Below, one piece after another: positions 10,047 to 21,830 of a stretch of 64,000 nt of DNA. The DNA is from Termitomyces sp. T153 (Eukaryota; Basidiomycota; Agaricomycetes; Agaricales; Lyophyllaceae): contig JACKQL020000024.1 of the NCBI GenBank assembly GCA_018296165.2, positions 1 through 64,000 of the forward strand, given 5' to 3'. Numbering within the stretch: the stretch's first letter is position 1; each line of letters starts with the position of its first letter. The notes beneath the pieces were generated by a model. The model did no database searches and was not told the origin of the DNA. It saw nothing but the letters and a program-made list of their open reading frames with translations. The position numbers and the translations under genes are program-made.

Positions 10047-11312
10047 CTACGCGTCCCGGGCCTTCTTGTAATCTTCCACCCACTTCGTTTCCACGTCTCC
10101 CTTGGGAAGAACAACAAAAGTCAAACACCCATCTTTTAGCTCTAGCCCATCCCTCTTTTCACCTTCCTTGGCTCGTGATGCGCTCAGCACATCACGCAGC
10201 GTCATCTTCTTCCCGACTTTGAGTAAACGTTTTCGGTGCGTCATCGCGTAAACCACCAATTCACCCGCAACGTATTCGCCCTGTTTATCCCAATCGGGCG
10301 GTGGGGCTTGAGGTGGGAACATCTGTTCAAGATGTGCAGCAAACGGCACGTCTTCGACAAACTGGGAAATAACATCTGATGTTGCGTACTGTGGGTAGAG
10401 GAAGAACACTGGAAAGACCATGGTACTGTTTGTCGGGTCATCCGGTTCGAAATGTGGCTCGTATGGATTTGAAGATCCGTCCGCTTTCTGCAAGATAAAG
10501 AGGTTCCGTTCCTGTGTGGGATTGATTAGAGAAAGAGAGGTTGAAAAATGCGTGAATATTCCGCACGCGGAAAGTAATATCCAAGAGTCGTTTCGCATCT
10601 TTCTCCTTACGTATCTTTTCCGTTTTCGCCTTTTCCCTTTTGTCTTTCTCAGTCTTTGCTTTTGTGGCGCGTTCGCAAAGCTGAAGCATCCCCTTGTTTT
10701 CAGGGTCAAAAGCCAGACACCTATCACAACAATCTAGTGCCTCTTCAACGCGATCGAGCGCCACCAAGGCTGACACGGATCGATAGTATGCCTTGGATGA
10801 TCGTGCATTCAGAGTTATTGCCGCGGAGCAATCACGCAACACGGAGCCGTAGTTCTCTAATGGCAGAAATTTGAGATTCGAGAAGGAATCGACCGAAATC
10901 TACAACAGAACGCACTAAGCTCGAGATTGCATGCAGCGCGGTTGCATAAAAGGGCTTCGTGCAGAATTGCGTCTGTAGGTTTAGCATCGATGCCTTGGGT
11001 ATAGAAACCGAGTGCTTCGCGATACCGCTTTCCCTTAAAGTACTCGTTGCCCTGTTCCTTGAAGTTCAGTGCGACCTCTTCGACGATTACGTGAGCTTGT
11101 AAAGTGTAAACTATGCGTGGGGGTTATTCTTACCCACCATCCGGAGTGCCATCATGTACAAGGCTCTGCAAGGCAGCCAAGGTCGAGTCCTCAGAGTCCT
11201 CTGTTGGCAGAGATTTCATAAACAAGGGCATGGTGTCGAAGGCTGCCAATGCTGCATCTACGTCCTTCTTTGGAGTAGCTTGAGGGCCTGAGGAAGGACT
11301 ATCGGCCGCCAT
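10047..11312 (-). CDS. Cns1/TTC4-type TPR co-chaperone
   Basis: Four exons (11312-11138, 11077-10916, 10856-10567, 10511-10047) give 363 residues. A short acidic N-terminal segment is followed by three TPR units: FKEQGNEYFKGKRYREAL, then NRAACNLELKNYGSVLRDC, then AYYRSVSALVALDRVEEAL. Next come a charged KAKTEKDKREK helix and a C-terminal domain with VPFAAHLEQMFP and PPPDWDKQGEYV, as in yeast Cns1 and human TTC4. These proteins bind the C-termini of Hsp70/Hsp90 through the TPR clamp and are essential client-loading factors. The third donor (GTGCGG) is weak but keeps frame. The gene is head to head with L2HGDH, about 200 bp between start codons. Confidence 0.9.
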
Positions 11313-11516
11313 TTCGTAAGTACAAAGAACTCGAGGGTTGGTAAGAGGTGCCCGTAATGTTGAGTTGGAGAAATCAAATCAAGAGATCAAATCAAGATTA
11401 GATAACTTGAAGGCCGGAGGATCGGCCCTATATTCTGCCTCAACCTTTGAAGATTCTCACCGTGACTGTGCTCTTACTGCCGGCTTTCTCTGATTTTAAG
11501 CTTGTACATACTCGCG

Positions 11517-13037
11517 ATGCAGCTCAGAGGCCTGACAGCTGCTCTCAATGGTAACAACAGGTTCAAGTTCAAGGCGCGTAATTTGGATCTGTCTTGGGAA
11601 CATAGCAGACTAATCTTCGTGTGCATGTTCCAGCGCCCGAAATCTGTTGTAGACTATCTTGTAGTTGGCGGTGGTGTCGTTGGCCTTGCTATAGCCCAGC
11701 GCCTTGCTGAAAGTTTTCCGACATGCTCCACATTCCTCGTGGAAAGACATCCACGCGCCGGTGAAGAGATAAGGTATTAAATTCTGGGAGTAGACCCATC
11801 CGTCTCAAGTCATGCTGAATTATCGACTCCTACCGACAGTTCTCGTAATTCTGAAGTCATTCATTCGGGTACTACACAATGTTTCACCGTGATTCTGCAA
11901 TCTTAACTAATTCTTGTAGGCTTATACTATCCATCAAACTCATTGAAGACAAGACTCTGCCTCCGAGGACGCGACATGATTTACAAACGATGCGCGACAC
12001 ATCATATTCCATACCGCAAGTGCGGGAAACTCGTTGTTGCTCGAGATGAACAAAAATCGTATATTGAAAACCTCCATCGCAAGTCAATGAATCTTGCTTG
12101 GCCACCGCACTCCCCACGTGAAAATCTTCAGCGGTCCGTCCTTCCAACGAAGCTGCTTTCAGGACGCGAAGCGCGCGAGCTCGAGCCAGATTTATCATCC
12201 GAGATAGTGGCAGCGCTCTGGTGCCCCGAGACGGGGATTCTAGACTCTCATTCTTTCATGGAAAGTCTGGAAAAAGACATTATTGATTCCGAAGCTGGGA
12301 ACCTCGTGTATTCTACGAAAGTTGTTAGAATCGACCCACATATTCCGGATTCATTAGGATTGGGATGGGTCATTCAGACTGTGACCGGTGATGCTCCGGA
12401 AGGAGACGCAATGTTAGCCAGGACAGTCATCAATGCCAGTGGTCTCTCAAGTACTCTTTTCCTGAACAGTATACTCCCGGCGTCAGAACGGATACCCATG
12501 TACTATGCCCGTGGTTCATATGCTTCTTATCATAGTACGAGCATCAGGAACATCTCACATCTTATCTACCCGTGTCCAGAACTCAGAGGCGGAGGAGAAC
12601 ATGCATTCCATTCCCTGGGCACTCATCTCACACTGGACTTGCAGGGCAAGGTCCGCTTTGGGCCCGATATTGAATGGATTGAGCCTCCTTCCGAGTGTGA
12701 TTGTGACGACGCGGACTTCTGGACTCAGCACCTCATTCCAGATGAATCGCGAATTGCTGAAATGCATGAGGCTGTTACTAGGTACCTCTCAGGAGTGAAG
12801 CTAGAACGCATGCAACCAGACTATTGTGGAATGCGCCCAAAGCTTGTCCCACCACACGCGGGCTTCCAAGATTTTGTCTTCCGCGTCGACTATTCCACGG
12901 AACAAAGCACAGGCACGATACCTGGACAGGCGGGTGCTATGATAAGCTTGCTTGGGATAGAAAGTCCAGGCTTGACGTCTAGTCTTGCAATTGCGGAATA
13001 TATTGTGGAGGATCTGCTTAAAGTAGGAGAAAGATAG
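11517..13037 (+). CDS. L-2-hydroxyglutarate dehydrogenase (FAD-dependent, mitochondrial)
   Basis: Exons 11517-11773, 11840-11868 (29 nt) and 11920-13037 give 467 residues. The first exon has the FAD-binding VVGGGVVGLAIAQRLAE. The micro-exon encodes SSRNSEVIHSG and joins to LYYPSNSLKTRLCLRG. Later blocks are GTHLTLDLQGKVRFGPDIEW, CGMRPKL and LLGIESPGLTSSLAIA, all typical of L2HGDH and related DAO-fold oxidases. The enzyme oxidises the repair metabolite L-2-hydroxyglutarate to 2-oxoglutarate. The first ATG, at 11517, adds a basic, acid-free leader (MQLRGLTAALNGNNRFKFKA) fitting a mitochondrial presequence. A later ATG at 11625 is the alternative start. Confidence 0.92.
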
Positions 13038-13120
13038 AAAGACGTGCACTCAATCGTACTTGCATTAATCTGCGTGGATCTTTCGTCCAAGTATCCTCGC
13101 GTGCTCACGCTCCCATAATT

Positions 13121-13753
13121 TCAAGAACGGGAGGTAACTTTGGGCTCCCAAGAAGAAATTTTGGGAGGAACAGTGTTGTAGGGTCGGTAGGCTCCACGGG
13201 TTCCAGTCAGGTTCTCGATCCAGGGCTGTTTAGAATATCTAGCCAGATTTAAAACATGAAAACGGTATTTTGACGTACAGCTTTCCACGGGGGAGAAGAG
13301 TTGAGCATCACAGGGTCTTTGTGTGGAGGATTCTCCCGAATGTGCTGCAGCCATGAATGCCACTCTGGAGGCACTTGTGAGGCATGATAGTTATGCTACA
13401 CGAGAAGTACATTCTGTTTAAGTAATTCGTCGGGCCTTGCAGTATTCAGCGTACCTGTGCGAGATCAACCCAGCGGTGACGACCTAGGTTGCTGATCAGA
13501 CAAGAACAAGACAGTGTAGCGCAAAAACAAACCAGGAACTTCTTCGTATTGATTGCAATTTTCGTAGTATCGGTTTCCGAACCTGCCAGGAAAGGAATGA
13601 TGGATATTTCGGACGAGAGTGATATTTTCCAACGAACTGGTCTTTGCCAACATATGTTCCAGACTTGGCATCACCGATATACTGCATCTGACGCCACCAT
13701 TCGCGCAGCCCGACACGCTGTATGCTCCGCACGGTGCGAAGAAGTGAAACCAT
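13121..13753 (-). CDS. NDUFA12 (B17.2) subunit of mitochondrial complex I
   Basis: Five small exons (13753-13638, 13582-13533, 13483-13455, 13395-13279, 13225-13121) give 138 residues, as expected. Key stretches: GLREWWRQMQYIGDAKSGT at the N-terminus, DQFGNRYYEN across intron 1, GRHRWVDLAQ in a 29-nt exon, ASQVPPEWHSWLQHIRENPP, and GTRGAYRPYNTVPPK near the end. It is an accessory subunit of NADH:ubiquinone oxidoreductase in the inner mitochondrial membrane, next to the NDUFS6 region. Single exons look like unrelated frames; only the spliced product shows the family. It is tail to tail with L2HGDH (83 bp between stop codons). Confidence 0.93.
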
Positions 13754-14194
13754 CGTGCGATGTGGGTCTTGCTAACAATTCGGCGTGAGACTGGTTATGA
13801 TTGTTTGACCGGGTTTGTTCGGGTGGTGCTTACTGTTCGGTGACTGTACGTACCGTACTTGGAGTTTTTTTTTTGAAAAAAGACTTATAAGCTTCCGATA
13901 TAAACCAATGTCATGAAAGAGTGAGTAAATGTCTAATTTGTACAAGATGACACTATTTCGACTTGCATAATACGCCATTTACGCAAGCCCATAATATGAG
14001 AGGCACAGAATCGTTGGTACAAGGCATTGACAGATATGAAGAAGAGAATGTTCCAGTGATTAAGAGACATAAGAGATCGAAGTGCTTGATATTGAGATAA
14101 TCGCGAAGTCAAGGAGAGAGTGAGGTCAGAAGAAAGGAGGGTTGGTGGGGGTCTCCAGGCCCGTTGATGAAAATACATAGTACAACGTCATATA

Positions 14195-16315
14195 TCAGTC
14201 GGCGTACAGGACATGCTTATCTGTGCTTTCGATCCACGCAGTAAGACCTTCATCTGTGTCCAGCCCAACAAGTGCATTCGTGGCACTATCACGGTAACGA
14301 AGGTTCGCGACTTCGCCCCCAAGACGACCTTGCACCTTGTCCATGAGCTGTGCGTGTGTGACACGGGGGTGCACACGGATGGCAATAAGATCGTCTGCAA
14401 CTCGATCGAAAATTTTGATCTTCACGAATGCGGTCTGTGGGTTCGCGGCAGATATGGGAGGGCTATTGAAGGTGTTGGAGATTGATTGAGATCGAGAGCG
14501 AGATGTAACTTGCGAGAGGAGGGTGTTTGATGACGTCGCAGAGGAAGGAGCATTATGACAGTTATAATAATCCTCATTGCTTTGCTGTATTGAGGCAGGA
14601 AGAATTCGTTCTCGGAGGGGGGAATCAGAGCGGGGATGAAAACCATATGGGGAACCTGCACGCAAGGAGGAAGAAGAACCATTTCGTTGATGATTCTGTG
14701 CGTGAGCTTGAAGGCGGAGTTGGCTTTCATTTGAACGCCTTTCACTTTGACTATACGGATGCCGATGATCATGGGCCCGTCGTTGTGGCGAAGGCGCATA
14801 ACCTTCATCTTCATGTTCTGACCCCTCGCTCCTGTCCCCTTCGTCATTCGACTTTTTTCTCCCAAGATCGCCTCGTAGTTTGCTGACACTCTGAGGGCTT
14901 CCAGACAAAGCTTGTTGTCGACCGTAGAGTTCTTCCATCTCCCGTACGTGGGGTTCCGTGTCACTCCCAACATCTCCGGGTTTGAGTGCCAAAAAGTTTC
15001 GGACCACTTGGGACTCGAGAATGTATCCGGCGCCAGACTTACTGAGATTACAGAGTCTATGCATATATTCGTCAAGCTCCGATCTTCTTGTTGCCGTTAG
15101 AGTATCATTGACCTTATCCGCAGGCCCTGGCATAAATGGTAGTATACGACCCTGTGGGGGCTGCCTACCGCCCTCCTTTGGATAGGTTTCAAGAAGTGAT
15201 ACTTGGAGGTCATAGAAGTCGTTGTACACTCGGAATAAAACAAGTTGTTTGGCCGGAGGAAGCCTTCCCCCGAGCTGCGCAAAGGGTTGGTAGATAGCGT
15301 CGATGCGGAACCAGTATTCGTCCATTTCTAAGTGAAACGAGACAACATCGCCAGCTAGGAGGATGCCAGGAGGAAGCTGTTCTATCGTTTCTGCGATGGT
15401 GGCATCGGTGGTGGCTGCATCGGTGGTCACGTAATTTGTTTGCGGAGATGGTGGTTGTTCTTGTACAGGAGATGGCTCTGCATAGTTGTTTTTCGATATG
15501 TAGGGGCTAATAGGAATGGAGTCACGAGTAGGACTTGGGGAATCGATGACTCCTAGCGTAATGCTGTTCTGTTTATAATTGTACATAGCACGCTTCCAGT
15601 CTTCAACTTTGGGTAGATCACCGCTGTCCATAAGTGCAATAACATCATGCGCTGGTATCGGCTTTCCGGTTCCGGGGTCATGAATTTCGACAAAAGATGC
15701 TGGAATGAGACCGGGGCGGCCAAGCCTGCCTATAGGTTTAGCCACGAACCATTCCCGATTGGATTGAGCGACAACAGTAACAGAGTCGCCTGCTTTGGCA
15801 TCGAGTTCATCTGCCCTCTCCGCTACAAAATCGTGCAGAACAATGGCGTAGAAGACTTGGGTCTTTGGTACTGAAGGTGTCGCGTGCGAAATGACTGGGG
15901 AGGAAGGATTACTTCTCGACGTGTCCGGACCAGCCTGTGAAATGCGAGACCTGTAGAGATAGTTGCCATAGAAGTTTTAATATGTATTGCAGGAGACATA
16001 CGCTGCAGAGCTCTTGTTAAATTCCTCAAACATGGACCGAGGAACCAGACCTCGAGCACCCGTGATCGGGTTGTGGGCCTCATACCAGGCTCCTTGGTCC
16101 TCGATGTCATTCAAGACATAAAAAAAGTCACCCTTCTGAAATGCGAGCTCCTGAGGGGCCTGTGGGCGATATGTCGATAGTGCTCGGATAACCTTCTGAG
16201 GAGGTAAGATGGCAGAAGGTGGTTTGGAGACAGTGGGAAGCGGGGTAGAAATGTGGGCACGAATACCAGAATCCCGCCCATTATTTCCGTTGAGAGACTT
16301 GCGAAGACTTTTCAT
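14195..16315 (-). CDS. Bem1/Scd2-type polarity scaffold (SH3-SH3-PX-PB1)
   Basis: Two exons (16315-16002, 15950-14195) give 689 residues. The first SH3 is at about 42-98 (ALSTYRPQAPQELAFQKGD, ending GLVPRSMFEEF) and the second at about 133-192 (DELDAKAGD, then GRPGLIPASFVEI). A PX domain follows at about 295-430 (YWFRIDAIYQ, RVYNDFYDLQ, LPFMPGP), then a Ser/His/Arg-rich linker and a C-terminal PB1 domain from about 611 (FVKIKIFDRVADDLIAIRV, then the acidic LDTDEGLTAW). Bem1 links Cdc42, its exchange factor Cdc24 (through PB1) and PAK kinases at sites of polarised growth. Several long antisense frames over this gene are shadows. Confidence 0.94.
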
Positions 16316-17323
16316 AGAATCTGTATGGTGGAAGGAGAGGGAGAAAGCAGTGTGGCCAGTCGCGAAGCAAGATGTCGGAATTACCTTTTACGGGCCTATT
16401 TCCAGATTATCAGCACACCTGACTTACGTAAATTTAACAATTGTCATAATGTACAATGTCGACTACAATAATGCCGCTATCGCACCTTGATGCTATGCAA
16501 ATAGGCGATTCGCTTAGTCAGATTGTGACGTTGGCTTGCTATGTACCATATCTCTATTTATGTCATTGAGTCAGACTTTCTCTAGGGAACCGGCGCTTTC
16601 AACTCTGAAAAGGGATATGAACCACTGATGCAAATTTTGATGCGCTATAAAATCGAAACTAGACGTTCTGAGCTCCAAGTAGCTGCGCAATTATCTGTTT
16701 GTCGCTAATTGTCATTGTGAGATATTTCTTGTTTAATATGGCCGTTTGAACACTCAAGGCACGACAAGCGTGTCGGGTTGGGATATCTATTCATCTGTCA
16801 AGTAATGACCAACAACCGCTTCCCACGGAAAAGGACACTAACCATCCTAGCAGTCACTTTTCTCCTTATTCCAACTCTCCAACGGCATGGTCGTGATATT
16901 CCCGCTACTATGTAGTGGGTGTCTTGTAGCTCTATCGAAAAAAATCTCAAAGGTTGATTCAGATAAAAAGTCACGCTTTCCGGACCGTTGATCCGCCCGG
17001 CCCATTTCTTCCCGTGTGCTCATCGTTTTCCATCGGTTTCCTTTTTGTCGTTTCTATAATGCCCATTAGTCCATGCTGTTTCTTGACCTGCAATGCACTG
17101 TTTAATAATTGCACCTGTCTATCTTGTCAATTCCCTGTTTTGATCTCCTTATATGTTATGTCTTTTGTCTTGTCTGAGTATCACATGTGACCTGCAATCC
17201 ACTGTTCAATAGAAAATTTGCATTTGTTTCCCTTGTTATTGCCCTGTCTTGATCTCCTCAAATGGTATGTCTTTTGTCTTCTCTGTGTATCACATGTGAT
17301 TTTATCCATTGTTTCATATGCCC
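16316..17323. other. Intergenic and repeat-island edge with a tandem duplication
   Basis: From 16316 to about 16900: Bem1 promoter side, no gene seen. From about 17088 to 17299 a segment is present twice in tandem (17088-17189 and 17190-17299). Both copies begin CCTGCAAT(G/C)CACTGTT and end TATCACATGTGA with about 80% identity. The sequence from here rightward to 17323 is low in CpG and appears to be old repeat DNA into which the LTR at 17324 inserted. Confidence 0.6.
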
Positions 17324-18308
17324 TGTCAGGTTCCGCTGACGACGAGGGCTCAGTACACTGGCGAGTCCTTACTAGGTGGACGCAATGTCTTGCACTTATA
17401 ACCAGGCATCCGGAGTCAGAGCAGAGGTGGGGAAAGCTTGTGAGGGGGTCCCTAGGGAAAGCGGCCCGAGTAAGTCCTGAATGGTCCGGAGGAGTCTAAG
17501 ACCAAAGGTACTGGTCGTTGACCCAGGGCGGGTGTCAGGGCTAGTTCGTGGGCACACAAATAGATTGTGGGGTAAGCGGAGGTTTCTCAGGTGATGGGGG
17601 CGGGGTCGGAGCTGGATAGGGGATTACCAGGGCTTGATGGGTCCCGGGGCCGAGTGGGGAGCGAGGGTCGGAGTTGTCATAAGAATGTTCGGGTCATGGC
17701 GTGTGCATGGAGTTTGTACTGACATAGGGAGCAAGGGGAACTTAGAAGGACAAAGGAGATATGTACAGTCGAGATGAGACAGAGACAAGATGAGACTGAG
17801 GAAAAAAGATAGATTCGAAACTTAAAAACAGAAATAGAGACAAGACAAGAGACGAAACATAGGAAACCGGTAAATGTAATATCAAGACTAAAGTTCGAGG
17901 AGTTATTCTACGACTTATATACTGACTACTGGGTACCTTGGAGGTCAGCGGATATGGTGGCGGGGGTCAATGGAGCTGTGTGGAGTCGACGGGTGTCAGG
18001 TACAATCCAAGGTCAGGCCACGACAGTATTCTGATGGGATCAGTTGGGGGCGCGGCTGCTCTGGGGACGTTGTGATACTCCAGGATGGGTTGGGTAAACT
18101 AGGGTAGGGGGTCAGGGACGTATGACGTGGCCAGGAACGGTGGGGGAAGGTTTCAGGGGGAGTGTTGATGACTACAGAGAGGGAGTTGGAGTTGCCATCG
18201 GGGTTTGCCAGAGAAGCGTCGGAGTTATCCAGTGTGGGCGGGGTTCAGGGGAGTTAGATGGGAAATCGGGAGGGGTTGGGAGCAGTGTCTAGGGAGCGGG
18301 TTGTGACA
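17324..18308 (-). mobile_element. Solo LTR of a retrotransposon (copy A, reverse orientation)
   Basis: The 985-bp block is bounded by TGTCAGGTTC at the left and GGTTGTGACA at the right, so the ends are TGTCA...TGACA. It is flanked by the direct repeat TGCCC (17319-17323 and 18309-18313), a 5-bp target site duplication. Its reverse complement aligns along its length with 20361-21497, including the TATATAAG-like region and the C-rich start. No internal retroelement sequence joins it, so it is a solo LTR. Whether the family is Ty3 or Ty1 cannot be told from an LTR alone; a TGTCAC start is common in fungal Ty3-type elements. Confidence 0.9.
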
Positions 18309-20360
18309 TGCCCCTTTGCCCATGCACATGTCCTTTGACTCAATATTTTACTGCAACAATGTCCATCTTTCCTTTACCTGCATGCTATTACCCTTTGTCC
18401 TCAGAACCAATGTTATCTGAGGTCCATTCTGTTTTTTTTTCTGATGGGAATTTAGTCTTGTTGGTCGGCAATCCAATATTCTGTATTCACACTTCTGTTT
18501 TTACCAGGCTCTCCACAAAAATCTGTGGCAGATGTTACCTTTCTATTTTGGCTTGGCTGGATAGAATGACAAGTTTAAACTGGAGTAAACAAGTGCAATA
18601 TATGTTATAGAAAACATTATGTTGATGTGTGATTGTGGACATGGGCAGGGCACAAGCTCCAATATAGAAGGATTGAACTTGCCTTGAATAATTTACTCTA
18701 CATGCCTGTCACATGCTCATAGAACTGTAGTCTAGACCCATTTAAAGCCAACTGCCCCTGAACAGAAAGAGAAACAAACGTGAACATGAATTAAATGGCT
18801 TATGTTTACAAAGTGATTTTTAAATGATAACTATTAAACAACAATTTTTGAACAGGAATAAGAAATGGTGGGTAATGTCAGAGCAACTTGAAAATGTTAT
18901 GTATAGGGCTGCAACAGAATTGTCATAATGGAATGGAGTCCAGATAGTAGCAGGTGTTGTGGCCAAACAGGGCACCCTTCATGGATGAAATATCTCATGG
19001 ATGTTTTGGTGTCCAGACCAATGAGCTGGTCATTAGATCAGGTTGCTAGAAATGTGAAAAACCTGATGCATGTGCAGTTGCTGGGTGATGGTGAAGTCAA
19101 TTTGCATGTATCTGTAAAGTGCAAAAGGACATTTGAAGATCCCCAGATTTAGGCACTACTTAAGATAGTGCTACCAAACTTTTTGTAAGTCATCTATATG
19201 TAAAGGATAAGCTGTGTACCAAGTTTCATGACATTGCAAACACTTTCAAGAAGATATTGCAGAAAGAGTGTAGATGTGTGACATTCCACATTTTGACCTT
19301 GATTCAATTTTCAAAATCCACAGGATTGTGACATGTCAACATGTTCTGGTTGAATTATCTTGGTTTCATTTAAAGTGTTGTAATATGGGTCCTGTTTTCA
19401 CCTCTCTCACCCTTCCCATGGCACAGAGCAGTGTATGCAACTCCAAAGAGCACCTCCAGCCTCTCTTTCAAATGCAGCCAGATCACTTCTGAGGTTGAAA
19501 AGCTCATCCAGAAAGCATGTACCTAATTCACTAATGTACATGTATTTCTTGTCAATTTTGACACTCAGGAACAAGGAATTTTGAGCTTGCTACATTGTGG
19601 GGATCATTGAAACAGTGCTGAGGCAGAGATGTAATTGGCACTCTGAGTCAGCATGACAATTCATGACAAAAGTGTTGAAACACTGTGGTTTTGCAGCCTG
19701 TGGAACTGGCTTCCTTCCAACACAACCACCAGCATACCTTCTGGAAAGCAATCATTCATAAATAGCATTGCTTAAGTATCTACTGTGTAGAATGTAGTTC
19801 ATTCACTCATCATGAGATGACATCTATCTACCAACTCAAAAAGAATTATGTTGTGGCTTGCAACTGTCCACAAGTATCAGTACAAGAAGATTCATGAAAT
19901 TACTGGTGCTAGTGTAAGGGCAACCTCTAGAGGCTGTGGCTCTGGCAGAGGGAGATCCAAAGTCTATTCAGTATCTACAAGAAGTTCTAGCATTCTAGCT
20001 ACTCACCTGGCAGAGGGAGATCCAAAGAGAACAAGTCTGAGGATCCCCAATGCCAGTGTTCAGAAAATTTACTGGAAGTCACATGACCAAGTCACATGCA
20101 TTGACAGGTTGACCAATCATGTGACCAACTGACCAGTTGGTCAGTCACATGACCCAAGCACATACATCACAGGGGCAACACTTGTCTGAATTATAGACAG
20201 AGAACCAGTGCAACCTGAGGGCTAAAACTAGAACCAATAGATAGGAAAAGGGAAGGAGAATAAAGGAAAACTATAGTGGAGAGGATCTGACAGGAACTGG
20301 AGGAGGAGAAGGGGAAACAAGTGGGACATCTCCTGACAGCTAGCATTCAAACCATCAAAT
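18309..20360. repeat. CpG-poor, AT-rich relic repeat between two solo LTRs
   Basis: About 2 kb with only short frames and very few CpG. Local structure: GGCAGAGGGAGATCC occurs at about 19942 and again about 70 bp later, and a palindrome-like stretch at about 20115-20150 pairs CATGTGAC with GTCACATG around AACTGACCAGTT. No protein family is recognised. The composition matches the other old element bodies in this window, so it is probably a decayed transposon. It is not the interior of the flanking LTRs, because each of those has its own target duplication. Confidence 0.5.
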
Positions 20361-21497
20361 TGTCACGACCCATTCCCTGAATCCCCAAACACCACCCGAC
20401 AAACCCCTGCTCCCCCAAAACCCCCCGACACTTTGTCGAACTTCCCCAGCACTCCGCGCCTACTCTGGCTAACTCCAGCACCTTCTCGGTTAACTCCGAC
20501 GGCCCCCTGGCCAACTCCGACATCTTCCCTGCAGCCGCCGGCGCTTCCCCTGGACTTTCTGAACTCCTGGGACCACTCCCCCACCATGCCTGACCCCATT
20601 ACACGTCATCAACTCGACACCCTGGCTTCCCCGACTTACCCTGGAGTATCACAACAGCCTCGGAACGGACCGCATCGCAATTGATCCCATCAACATATCA
20701 ACGTGGCCCGCCCTCTGATTGTAACCAACACCCGTCGACTCTGTCAAGCTCCGCCAAGCCCTGCCACCACGGCTGATGTCCCCAGAGCTCCTCAGTAGTC
20801 AGTATATAAGACGTAGAGTAGCTCCTTGTACTCTAGTCCTGAGATTACCTATCTACCTACCTTTCTGATGTGTTTCTGATTGTTTCTTCTCATGTTTTGT
20901 GTCCCATGTCTCGTTTTCCCTACTCTCAGTCTCCCAGTCTTATCTCATTTCTGTTCCGTTGTCCTTTCATTATCGTTCCATGTCTCCGCCTGAATCTATT
21001 CTCGTTCTCATCTCGTCTTTGTCTTGTTTCATTCAACTCTGTATCGCTCCGTTTGATTCTGTCTATTGTGTTCAAGTCCTCCTGACCATAATGTACTCAC
21101 GAACTCTGCAATTACAATTACGAACCTCTGACACTCGTTACCACCCCCGGACCCTGCTATACACTCGGCTCCGAACCCCATCAATCCCTGTTGATCCCCC
21201 ATCAGAACTCCGGCTCCGCTCCTGTCATCCGCATAGCCTCCGCCTCCTCCACACCCACAATACTCACACACAGATTTATGCCTGAACCCCGCCAGGTCCA
21301 TCCTCCTTCTCTGCAACTTGTCCTCTACTCCTCCGGACCTCCCCAGACTTGCTTGGATCAATCTCCCCTGGCTATCCTCACAAGTCCCCAGTGCTTGGAA
21401 CACCCCCAAGTGCTTGGTTGTCAGTGCAGGGAATCACGTTCGCCTAGTAAGGACTCGCCCAGTGTAGCTGAGCCCCCGTGGTCAGCAGAACCTGACA
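20361..21497 (+). mobile_element. Solo LTR of a retrotransposon (copy B, forward orientation)
   Basis: 1137 bp from TGTCACGACCC to CAGAACCTGACA, flanked by the 5-bp direct repeat CAAAT (20356-20360 and 21498-21502). In this orientation a C-rich, CpG-containing U3 is followed by TATATAAG at 20803-20810 and a pyrimidine-rich R/U5. It is the same family as the LTR at 17324-18308 but about 150 bp longer. No primer-binding site or gag/pol lies next to it, so it is a solo LTR left by recombination. Confidence 0.92.
20803..20810 (+). promoter_or_regulatory. TATA box of LTR copy B
   Basis: TATATAAG about 440 bp into the LTR, followed after some 20-30 bp by a CT-rich stretch, as expected at the U3/R boundary of an LTR promoter. 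It also fixes the LTR orientation. Activity is inferred only. Confidence 0.55.
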
Positions 21498-21603
21498 CAA
21501 ATGAATCTGGAGTCTTTATTGCCACACAACTGATGTAGTTACAAAAATAATGTCTGCACATACTAAATGGCTTTGAATCAAGTGTGTATTCAGTTGAAGA
21601 GTC

Positions 21604-21692
21604 ACTAGCACCCCAGTTTCTTGAAGGTTGCATTGAGAGACAGCCAGAACTAGCACTCCAGTTTCTTGAAGGTTGCATCAAGAGACAGCCAG
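21604..21692. repeat. 46-bp tandem duplication
   Basis: Two adjacent copies starting CTAGCAC(C/T)CCAGTTTCTTG and ending AGAGACAGCCAGA, differing at a few positions. They lie in the CpG-free relic between LTR copy B and Helitron-like element 3. Confidence 0.85.
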
Positions 21693-21830
21693 ACAGACTT
21701 ACTTATGTCTGAGCTTTGAGACTTACTCAGTTCACAGCACATGTGTATCCAGAGAACTGAGAAGAGGCATAAAGCCCATGAGAGAGATGGCAGGGCAGAT
21801 GACAGATTCTATTTTTAGAGTGCATATGTA

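Noticed and set aside
11502..11516. Longer L2HGDH start giving five more residues.
   Set aside because: That first codon is TTG; the first ATG is at 11517.
14422..15075. 217-codon minus-strand frame and a 119-codon plus-strand frame within the Bem1 gene.
   Set aside because: Shadows of the PX-linker-PB1 coding frame; no domain is recognisable in either.
17324..21497. Long inverted repeat of about 1 kb arms flanking 2 kb, looking like a DNA transposon with long terminal inverted repeats.
   Set aside because: Each arm has TG...CA type ends and its own different 5-bp target duplication (TGCCC and CAAAT), so they are two solo LTRs.
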